DNA from: an uncultured bacterium
GTDB taxonomy: Bacteria; Chloroflexota; Anaerolineae; JACIWP01
Length of the DNA: 12,164 nt
Assembly: GCA_903872005.1 (NCBI GenBank)
Contig: CAIQJD010000265.1
Span: forward strand, 1-12,164
Direction: 5' to 3'
The notes below the pieces were generated by a model. That model searched no databases. It was not told where the DNA came from and was given only the letters and a program-made list of their open reading frames with translations. The position numbers and the translations under genes were made by a program. Positions 1-5,764 of this stretch are shown here, piece after piece; the stretch's first letter is position 1; every line of letters starts with the position of its first letter.

Positions 1-399
1 CACGACCGTCGTGCCATGGATCGCGACCGAATACCCGAACCGTTCGTTCGCCTGGCCGTCTTCGGCGACCAGTTTCGCGATGAGGCCCCAATTGCCCGCG
101 CCGCCGACGTTGCGCCCATACAGGTAAGCGGCGCCCTGCTTCGCCTTGCTGTCTATAGCGGCGTCGGGCGCGCCCACCACCATGACATTTCCGCTGACGG
201 CAATGGCCGAGCCGAAGACATCATCAGCCCCGCCGTCGGCCGGGAAGACCCGCTGCATGCCCAATGCTACGGCGCTGGCGTTCAGAGCGCCCTGGGCAGC
301 GGCCGGCGCGGCCGGCGCGAGGGCCAAGACCACGAGCGCCAATAGGATGACACGAGACGCGACCCGGCATTCCCTCGGACAGCATACCCTGATGTTCAT
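1..399 (-). CDS. Secreted FG-GAP propeller protein (paralog C), 5' part only
   Basis: The first 133 codons of a third member of the tandem FG-GAP/malectin family are visible; the rest lies beyond base 1. The ATG at 399-397 is preceded by purine-rich GAGAGG and GGGAAGG and lies about 55 bases below a consensus promoter. Residues 1-35 form a signal peptide: basic start, hydrophobic stretch about 16-30, then APAAAQ at 31-36, with cleavage predicted before Q36 as in both paralogs. FG-GAP repeat 1 starts at F62 (FGSAIAVSGNVMVVGAP) and repeat 2 at F121, cut by the window edge. Between them lies the family's linking motif QGAAYLYGRNVGG plus NWG. The pre-propeller segment (ASAVALGMQRVFPADGG) resembles that of paralog B more than A, so B and C are the closer pair. 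By analogy the missing part should hold five more repeats and a malectin-like domain, but this cannot be seen. The exact role is unknown; extracellular binding is inferred. Confidence 0.85.
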   Translation of the reverse strand, partial: MNIRVCCPRECRVASRVILLALVVLALAPAAPAAAQGALNASAVALGMQRVFPADGGADDVFGSAIAVSGNVMVVGAPDAAIDSKAKQGAAYLYGRNVGGAGNWGLIAKLVAEDGQANERFGYSVAIHGTTVV

Positions 400-460
400 G
401 GCCTTCCCGCCTCTCTATCGAACAGTGCTTGTGGCTGCAACGGGGATACCCAATGCATCC

Positions 461-490
461 ATTATACATACACCCTTTTGGCATTGTCAA
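461..490 (-). promoter_or_regulatory. Consensus sigma-70 promoter for paralog C
   Basis: On the minus strand TTGACA (490-485) and TATAAT (466-461) are separated by 18 bases, and both hexamers match the sigma-70 consensus at every position. They sit in an AT-rich island in otherwise GC-rich DNA, about 60 bases above the ATG at 399. A short inverted repeat, GTCAA-N4-TTGAC (486-499), overlaps the -35 box and could be an operator. The predicted transcript start is near 454. Confidence 0.8.
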
Positions 491-555
491 CAATTTGACG
501 ACGCGCTCGCCGGCCGCAAATAGCCGCCGCCCACATGTCTCTCCCTGCGGCCGGC

Positions 556-598
556 GGCCTAAACTTCGGAAATCTTGCAGACTTCCGAAGTTTAGGCC
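556..598. repeat. Dispersed palindromic hairpin, copy 1 (possible terminator of paralog B)
   Basis: A near-perfect stem of up to 20 base pairs around a 3-base loop; the 39-base core is 558-596, with one A-C mismatch in the stem. It begins 7 bases after the stop codon of the 606-2540 gene. No T-run follows on the minus strand, so it is not a textbook intrinsic terminator. It may act as a terminator or mRNA 3'-end stabiliser. A related copy lies at 11391-11429, differing by five bases, four of which form two compensated base pairs. Confidence 0.8.
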
Positions 599-605
599 CC
601 CCAGG

Positions 606-2540
606 CTACTGCAGCAACTGCTGGATGTAGATAGCGTCGGCCTTGGCCTGCCCGACAGCGGAGATGAAATGGATGTCCAGCTCGCCATCGGTCACGGCCA
701 CGTAGAAGACGACGTCCGGCGCGGCCTTGTTCTTCGCCCCGCCGGCGGCGATGAACGGGTCGTAGTTCGAGACACAGATCTTGTTCTCGGCCATGATCGT
801 GAACCTGCGCTTGCCGGCCGCGTTCCAATACGTTTCGGCGTACTTGAAGGCGATGCGGTAGCGTCCGTTGGGGACGACGAAGCGGTAGCCCGGCCGCGCC
901 GCGCCCGTCCACAGCCGCTCCGACTGGTAGAGCTTGTCGTCTTCCGTGCCGGCGATACCCGCCGAGACGACGCGCCCGATGCCGCCCACGTAGCCCCAGG
1001 GCGTGGTGCCGGGGGTGATCGGCACGCCGGGCAGCCAGGAGCGGTCGGCGACCCACAGGTTGCCGGCCGTGTCCACGTAGCGGGGGCCGGCGCTGTTCAC
1101 CCGCAGGCTGTATGGCGTGAAGACGTAAGCGGCCCCCGACACCACGTCGGGAAGCCCGTAATCCCTGGACGCGCCGGCCACGAAGGTCGTCCCGTCTATG
1201 GCCACGTCAACGCCTAACCACGCGTAATCCGCACCGGCCGGGTCGTACACCTTCGCAATTGGCCCCCACTCATTGACGCCGGTCGAATCTCGTCCGAAGA
1301 CATACACCGCGCCCTGATACTGCTGGGTGATGCTGGCGTAGATTGCGCCGACCACGATGGTGTTCCCGCTGATCGCCACGGACCAGCCGAAGAAGAACCC
1401 CCCGAGGCCATCTGGCGCGGCCAGCCGCTTGACCTGACCCCATTGGCCGGCGCCGCCCGCATCACGCTCGAAGATGTATGCCGAGCCGCCATCAACGACC
1501 TTGCCGCCGTGGGCGACAGACTCGCTCGCTCCCACCACGACCGTGTCCCCGCTGATGCCGACTGAGATGCCAAAATAACCCGACCAGTAGGGAAGCTCAG
1601 CGACCAGCTTCTTGATCTGCCCCCACTGGTTGACGCCGCCGGCGTCACGACTGAACAGGTAGACCGCGCCGGCGTGCCCATACCCGCGCACGTCCGCGTA
1701 GATGGTGCCGACGGCAATGGTGGCGCCGTCAATCGCGGCCGAGGCGCCGAACATGTCCTCGGCAACGCCATCGTCGGCAGTCAGCTTGGCAACCATGCCC
1801 CAGTTCCCAGAGCCGCCGACGTTGCGCCCGAAGACGTAGGCCGCCCCCTGGTCCTCTTTGCCATCTATCGTGGCGTGGATCGCGCTTACCACGATGGTTC
1901 CGCCGGAGACGGCAACGGACGCCCCGAAGCAATCCTCTATCGCTCCGTCAGGAGCCGAGAGTTTCTTGGCCTGACCCCACATGCCCAGACCGCCGGCGTC
2001 GCGCTCGAAAATGTACGCCGCGCCCGGCCTACCGTTATAGTGGTCATACGCGCCGATGACAACCGTTGTGCCGTAGATGGCAACAGAAGAGCCGAAGTAG
2101 TCCTCCGCGACGCCATCGTCGGCAATCAGTTTCTTGATCAGGCCCCAAGCGCCGGGGCCGCCGACGTTACGGCCGTACAGGTAGGCCGCGCCCTGATACT
2201 CCTCTTCGTCTACCGTAGCCTGGTACGAGCCGACTACCATCATGTCCCCGCTGATGGCGATGGCCCCACCAAAGAAACCGCCATCCTGACCATCGGTCGG
2301 GACGATCTTCTTCATCCCCAGCGACAAGGCGGTGGCGCTGACGTCTCCCTGGGGAGCGTTGGTGACCGGCCCCTGCGCCGGCAGAGCGGGCAGCGCGAGA
2401 TGCCACCCGTCAAACGTGGGCGGGGCTGGTTCCTGGGCTGCGGCCGGCGCGGCCGGCGTCAGGGTCAAAATCAACAGCGCCAAAACGACCAGGCGGGAAA
2501 AGATGCGTCGCCTCTGCGACAAACCATGCTGGCTTTTCAT
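606..2540 (-). CDS. Secreted seven-repeat FG-GAP propeller with malectin-like domain (paralog B)
   Basis: This 644-residue protein is predicted to be exported and to bind carbohydrate or another surface ligand. Residues 1-35 are a signal peptide (basic start, hydrophobic 17-30, APAAAQ). Seven FG-GAP-type repeats start at about residues 90, 149, 205, 264, 323, 384 and 441, each like FGxSVAIxGxTVVVGA followed by GAAYxFxRxxGG and a WG motif. A spacing near 59 residues and a count of seven fit one seven-bladed beta-propeller. Residues 479-644 match the malectin-like fold: RVNSAGPRYVDTAGNLWVAD, LYQSERLW, FKYAETYWNAAGKRRF, NYDPF and a final ADAIYIQQ. No membrane anchor or sorting signal follows. 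The ATG at 2540-2538 was chosen because it begins the signal peptide, has AGGGAG/GAAGAGG upstream and lies downstream of the promoter at 2599-2627. The longer frame from 2627 would start inside that promoter. The natural ligand is not evident. Confidence 0.9.
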   Translation of the reverse strand: MKSQHGLSQRRRIFSRLVVLALLILTLTPAAPAAAQEPAPPTFDGWHLALPALPAQGPVTNAPQGDVSATALSLGMKKIVPTDGQDGGFFGGAIAISGDMMVVGSYQATVDEEEYQGAAYLYGRNVGGPGAWGLIKKLIADDGVAEDYFGSSVAIYGTTVVIGAYDHYNGRPGAAYIFERDAGGLGMWGQAKKLSAPDGAIEDCFGASVAVSGGTIVVSAIHATIDGKEDQGAAYVFGRNVGGSGNWGMVAKLTADDGVAEDMFGASAAIDGATIAVGTIYADVRGYGHAGAVYLFSRDAGGVNQWGQIKKLVAELPYWSGYFGISVGISGDTVVVGASESVAHGGKVVDGGSAYIFERDAGGAGQWGQVKRLAAPDGLGGFFFGWSVAISGNTIVVGAIYASITQQYQGAVYVFGRDSTGVNEWGPIAKVYDPAGADYAWLGVDVAIDGTTFVAGASRDYGLPDVVSGAAYVFTPYSLRVNSAGPRYVDTAGNLWVADRSWLPGVPITPGTTPWGYVGGIGRVVSAGIAGTEDDKLYQSERLWTGAARPGYRFVVPNGRYRIAFKYAETYWNAAGKRRFTIMAENKICVSNYDPFIAAGGAKNKAAPDVVFYVAVTDGELDIHFISAVGQAKADAIYIQQLLQ

Positions 2541-2598
2541 TGCCTCTTCATCTCCCTGTAACAAGATACCCGGCAAAAAACGCGGACTCAATGTAACC

Positions 2599-2627
2599 AT
2601 TGTATTACCCATCTTCCGTATTGTCAA
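2599..2627 (-). promoter_or_regulatory. Sigma-70 promoter for paralog B
   Basis: On the minus strand TTGACA (2627-2622) and TACAAT (2604-2599) are separated by 17 bases, with one mismatch to consensus in all. The predicted transcript start is near 2592, giving a leader of roughly 50 bases before the ATG at 2540. Similarity to the paralog C promoter extends beyond the boxes: TTGACAAT, then TAYAATGG, then three bases and CATTG, in both. Confidence 0.78.
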
Positions 2628-2646
2628 CGGTCTGAGGAGCGAGGGT

Positions 2647-2765
2647 GTGTTTCAATTTTTGGGCGTGTGTAGCCTGGCGCCTTGTGCGCGTCTGACCCGG
2701 GCCAAAACGCCCACAAGGGCTAGGCTACGACAGCCCCGATACTCGTCCCCCAAAATGTGAAACAC
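2647..2765. repeat. Nested imperfect inverted repeat
   Basis: Outer arms: GTGTTTCA at 2647-2654 is the exact reverse complement of 2758-2765, and the T/G-rich bases just inside (2655-2663) roughly pair with 2748-2757. Inner arms: GTAGCCT (2669-2675) pairs with AGGCTAC (2722-2728) and CTTGTG (2681-2686) with CACAAG (2712-2717). The right side carries an extra unpaired segment at about 2729-2747. The element lies between the promoter of paralog B and the terminator of paralog A. It contains no gene. It could be a degenerate MITE-like element or a structured regulatory region. Confidence 0.5.
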
Positions 2766-2795
2766 GCCAGGCGCGCACGCCGCGCCGTCCACCCC

Positions 2796-2835
2796 AAAAG
2801 ACATCGCCCGCAGGTTGCTGCTCCTGCGGGCGATG
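2796..2835 (-). terminator. Intrinsic terminator of paralog A
   Basis: A perfect 13-base-pair GC-rich stem (2835-2823 with 2814-2802) with an 8-base loop begins 24 bases after the stop codon of the 2860-4821 gene. On the minus strand it is followed by TCTTTT. Stem strength, position and T-run together support Rho-independent termination. Confidence 0.85.
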
Positions 2836-2859
2836 CGCGGCGCTAACAGCGTGGACGGG

Positions 2860-4821
2860 CTATCTCTGCCACAACTGCTGGATGTAGATCGCGTCGGCCT
2901 TGGGATCTCCGAAGCCGGCCAGCTTGATGAAGTCCATATCCATCACGCCATCCAACACGTCCACCCGGCACGAGATGTCCGGCGCGGCCGTGTCTCTGGC
3001 CCGGCCGGCGGCCAGGAAGGGATCATAGTTCATCAGGCACACTTTCTTCTCGATCAGCACATTGAACCGGCGCTTGGCTGCGGCCGTCCAGTAGGTCTCC
3101 GCGTACTTGAACATGACCCGATAATGGCCGTTGGGAACCATGAACTGGTAGCCCGGCCGCGCCGTCGAAGTCCAGTAGCGCTCCGACTGATAGAGGAAGT
3201 CGTCGTCAGTGTTGGCGATGGGCCGGTTGACGGCGCGCAGCGTGCCGAAGATGTAGCCCCAGAAGGGCGACCACACCTTCGACGGCCACGGTCGGTCGGC
3301 TTCCCAGTTGTTGCCGGCCTGGTCAATATACTTCGGGCCGCCAACATTGACGCGCAGGAAGAAGGGGCCGAAGATGTAGGCCGCGCCAGAGGCATCGCCC
3401 TCAAAGCTGGCATCCCGCGCGCCGGCCACGATGGTGAGATTATCAATCGCCACCGATTGGCCGAGGCGATCGTCTTCCTGACCGTCTTTAGCGATCTCCT
3501 TGCCAATCTGGCCCCAGGCGTTGGTTCCGCCGACATTGCGCCCAAAGGCATAGACCACACCCTTCGGGACGCGGCCAACGGTACCCTCATGCGCGCCGAT
3601 CGCGATGACCGAACCGCTGATGGCTACCGAGCCGCCGAAATCGTCGTTGTACCCGCCATCGGCAGCGACCAGGCGCAACGATAGATCCCAGTGATTGGCG
3701 CCGCCCAGGTTGCGCTCGTAGACGTACGCCTCGCCCTGCATTTCGTTGCCCCGGACATTCGCTTCGTCGGCGCCGACCACCACGGTGTCGCCATCAATCG
3801 CGACGGCTTCGCCGTATTGCCCTTCTTCCCAGAGATGGGTAGGAACCAGCTCTTTGACCTGCTGCCAGTCGCCGGCCCCGTCGCGCTCGAAGATGTACGC
3901 TTTGCCGGCCGCATACACGCCGGCGACATCCGCCCAGCGCGCCCCAATCGCCAGCGTGGAGCCATCCAGGGCGACCGCATGGCCGAAGTCGGCGTCTTCG
4001 GTGGCGTCATCCGCCATCAGCTCGTGCGTCTGAACCCAGTTGCCGCCCTCGTATTCAAAGATGTAGACTGCGCCGGTGTAGTTCTCATGTCCATAGGCTC
4101 CGACCACGATGATCGTGCCCTGAATCGCCACCGCGTGGCCGAATAGATCCTCTTTGTCGCCGTCGTCGGCTTCCAGTTTGCAGAGCAGCCCCCAGTTATC
4201 GGCGCCGCCCGTATTGCGCTCGAAGACGTAGGCCGCGCCGGCATATTCTTCGGTCCCCGTGTTCCAGGCCTCATCCGCGCCCACAACGATGTAGTCGCCG
4301 TCAATCGCCACGGACCAGCCGAAGTAGTCATACGCCTCGCCATCTTCGACGGTCAGCTTCTTGATCAAGCCCCATTGGCTCGGCCCATTCACGTTACGCC
4401 CGTAGATATAAGCCGCGCCTTGCTCGGTGTGGCTGTGTCCGCTGGAATTCGGCGCGTTGACCACCATGTTGGTATAGGGCGCGCCGACCACCATGATGTC
4501 GCCCTGAATGGCGACGGACTGGCCGAAGTACTCGGCGTCTCCATCGTAGCCGCCATCTACCCAGGGTAGGACCTTGCCGTACTGGGTCGAAGGCGCCAGG
4601 GCAGCCTCGATATCGCCCTGCGCCTCGACATCGCCGGCCGGCCGCGCCGCCGGCTCCGGTTTGCGCTCCTGGCGCTGGATGTCCTTGGCCGGCCGGCCAT
4701 CCGGCAGCGCCCCCTGCGCGGCCGCCGGCCACGCCGGCGCCAGCGCCATGATCAGGATAGCCAACAAGACCAGACGACACACGATGCTCCACTTCTGAGC
4801 GATCTGTCTGCTGCTCTTCAT
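2860..4821 (-). CDS. Secreted seven-repeat FG-GAP propeller with malectin-like domain (paralog A)
   Basis: This 653-residue exported protein has the same architecture as its downstream neighbour. Residues 1-35 are a signal peptide (hydrophobic 13-30, then WPAAAQ). Residues 37-90 form a charged, proline- and alanine-rich linker unlike the linkers of paralogs B and C. Seven FG-GAP-type repeats start near residues 99, 167, 227, 279, 336, 395 and 453; the fifth starts YG and the seventh LG. They predict a seven-bladed propeller. Residues 489-653 are a malectin-like domain: RVNVGGPKYIDQAGNNWEAD, LYQSERYW, FKYAETYWTAAAKRRF, NYDPFLAAG and a terminal ADAIYIQQLW. The chosen ATG (4821-4819) has GGAG six bases upstream; the in-frame ATG at 4827 with GAGG seven bases upstream is almost as good, and 4866 is less likely. 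It follows a two-component system but is separated from it by a terminator and has its own leader. The ligand is unknown; glycan binding is inferred from the malectin fold. Confidence 0.9.
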   Translation of the reverse strand: MKSSRQIAQKWSIVCRLVLLAILIMALAPAWPAAAQGALPDGRPAKDIQRQERKPEPAARPAGDVEAQGDIEAALAPSTQYGKVLPWVDGGYDGDAEYFGQSVAIQGDIMVVGAPYTNMVVNAPNSSGHSHTEQGAAYIYGRNVNGPSQWGLIKKLTVEDGEAYDYFGWSVAIDGDYIVVGADEAWNTGTEEYAGAAYVFERNTGGADNWGLLCKLEADDGDKEDLFGHAVAIQGTIIVVGAYGHENYTGAVYIFEYEGGNWVQTHELMADDATEDADFGHAVALDGSTLAIGARWADVAGVYAAGKAYIFERDGAGDWQQVKELVPTHLWEEGQYGEAVAIDGDTVVVGADEANVRGNEMQGEAYVYERNLGGANHWDLSLRLVAADGGYNDDFGGSVAISGSVIAIGAHEGTVGRVPKGVVYAFGRNVGGTNAWGQIGKEIAKDGQEDDRLGQSVAIDNLTIVAGARDASFEGDASGAAYIFGPFFLRVNVGGPKYIDQAGNNWEADRPWPSKVWSPFWGYIFGTLRAVNRPIANTDDDFLYQSERYWTSTARPGYQFMVPNGHYRVMFKYAETYWTAAAKRRFNVLIEKKVCLMNYDPFLAAGRARDTAAPDISCRVDVLDGVMDMDFIKLAGFGDPKADAIYIQQLWQR

Positions 4822-4960
4822 ACGCATCTCCATTCCTCTTGTCTTAGTTTGATTCCTCGCGTCCACTTAGACCCTGGTCACGCTACGTAAAACAGAACTT
4901 GACGCCACAGAACCGGTTTTTCATCATGGAATAGCTGGACATATTCATCGCCGGCATTCA

Positions 4961-4975
4961 ATATGCTTTGCATAT
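4961..4975. promoter_or_regulatory. Short palindrome in the leader of paralog A
   Basis: ATATGC-TTT-GCATAT, six-base arms with a 3-base spacer. It lies just downstream of the proposed -10 box (4981-4986), in the predicted early transcribed region, where a repressor could act or a weak RNA hairpin could form. Short AT-rich palindromes arise easily by chance. Confidence 0.3.
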
Positions 4976-4980
4976 CACTG

Positions 4981-5008
4981 ATGATAATATAACAGAATGG
5001 TGTGCCAA
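4981..5008 (-). promoter_or_regulatory. Probable promoter for paralog A
   Basis: On the minus strand TTGGCA (5008-5003) and TATCAT (4986-4981) are separated by 16 bases; each hexamer has one mismatch to the sigma-70 consensus. It would give a leader of about 150 bases before the ATG at 4821, much longer than in the paralogs. The weaker boxes and the palindrome beside the -35 box suggest regulated expression. Confidence 0.5.
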
Positions 5009-5011
5009 TGT

Positions 5012-5031
5012 GACTGTACCCAGGTACAGTC
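5012..5031. promoter_or_regulatory. Perfect 20-base palindrome, candidate operator
   Basis: GACTGTACC-CA-GGTACAGTC: nine-base perfect arms with a 2-base spacer, ending three bases upstream of the proposed -35 box of paralog A and just past the terminator of the response regulator. Symmetry, length and position fit a binding site for a dimeric regulator. The protein that binds it is unknown; the adjacent NarL-type regulator is one candidate. Confidence 0.55.
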
Positions 5032-5037
5032 CCGGCC

Positions 5038-5074
5038 AACAAGAAAAGCCCGTCTGGGACGAGGCCAGGCGGGC
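5038..5074 (-). terminator. Intrinsic terminator of the two-component operon
   Basis: A ten-base-pair stem with one mismatch (5074-5065 with 5057-5048), loop of seven, begins four bases after the response regulator stop codon and is followed on the minus strand by TTTTCTTGTT (5047-5038). It separates the two-component system from the propeller gene downstream. Confidence 0.85.
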
Positions 5075-5078
5075 CTGG

Positions 5079-5762
5079 CTATGGCACGCGGAAGCTGTCC
5101 ACCCCACTGAAGCCGCGCTTGGCCGCATAGGCCATCACCTGCCCGCGGTTCTCCAGGTGCAGCCGGTCGAGGATTTCTGTCATGTGATACTTGATCGTCC
5201 GTTCGCTCAAGCCCAGGATGGCGCCAATGGCTTCGTAAGACTCGCCGCGCGCCACCAGCGTGAGCACCTGCATCTGCCGCGCCGTCAGCTCCGGGATCGG
5301 CTCTTCGCCGACCGGCGCGGTCTCGGACGTTGTCTGGCGGCCATGCGCCAGGCGCGCGAACTCTTCCAACACTTTGGCCGCCAGTCCTGGCGAAAAAGGC
5401 GTGCGGCCGGCCTCCAGATCCAGCAGGCGGGCCATGAATTCCTCCATGCCGACGCGTTTGAGCAGATAGCCGGACGCCCCACTCTTGATGGCATCGAACA
5501 AGCTGATGTCATCCTCGATCATCGTCAGCATGACGATCTTGATCTCCGGCATCTCCGCTTTGATCAGGCGGGTCGCCGCCAGGCCGTCGCAGCGCGGCAT
5601 CTGAATATCCATCAAGATCACATCGGGATGCAGCTTCCGCGCCATCTCAAATGCCTCCACGCCATCACGCGCCTCGCCAATCACCGTGACGTGATGCGCC
5701 GTCAAGAGGCTCACCAATCCTTCGCGAAAAATCGCGTGGTCATCCGCCAGCAAAACCTTCAT
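5079..5762 (-). CDS. NarL/LuxR-type two-component response regulator
   Basis: This is a 227-residue transcription regulator switched by phosphorylation. Residues 1-118 form the receiver domain: acidic pocket D7/D8, phospho-acceptor D52 (VILMDIQMP), switch T80 (VMLT) and conserved K102 (GYLLKRVG). A linker of about 38 residues follows. Residues about 157-215 form the LuxR-type helix-turn-helix: ELTARQMQVLTLVARG, then the recognition-helix region LSERTIKYHM. Length and domain order are typical of the NarL family. The ATG at 5762-5760 comes two bases after the stop codon of the upstream kinase, so the two are co-transcribed and probably translationally coupled; AGGAGG lies 12 bases upstream inside the kinase gene. 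The kinase is the evident partner. Targets are unknown; the palindrome at 5012-5031 and the propeller genes downstream are possibilities only by proximity. Confidence 0.95.
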   Translation of the reverse strand: MKVLLADDHAIFREGLVSLLTAHHVTVIGEARDGVEAFEMARKLHPDVILMDIQMPRCDGLAATRLIKAEMPEIKIVMLTMIEDDISLFDAIKSGASGYLLKRVGMEEFMARLLDLEAGRTPFSPGLAAKVLEEFARLAHGRQTTSETAPVGEEPIPELTARQMQVLTLVARGESYEAIGAILGLSERTIKYHMTEILDRLHLENRGQVMAYAAKRGFSGVDSFRVP

Positions 5763-5764
5763 GT

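Noticed and set aside
1674..2561. Long plus-strand open frame opposite paralog B (295 codons)
   Set aside because: It is antisense to a gene with clear repeats, signal peptide and promoter; its translation shows no recognisable domain. Long antisense frames are expected in GC-rich coding DNA. The same holds for the plus-strand frames at 6212-7195, 7576-8718 and 8908-9858.
2541..2627. Longer start for paralog B at 2627
   Set aside because: It would start at the -35 box of the predicted promoter and place 29 non-signal residues before a good signal peptide.
606..4821. Regular DNA repeats of about 180 bases suggesting a satellite or CRISPR-like array
   Set aside because: The periodicity follows the 59-residue protein repeats of the propeller; the DNA copies are diverged and lie inside open reading frames.
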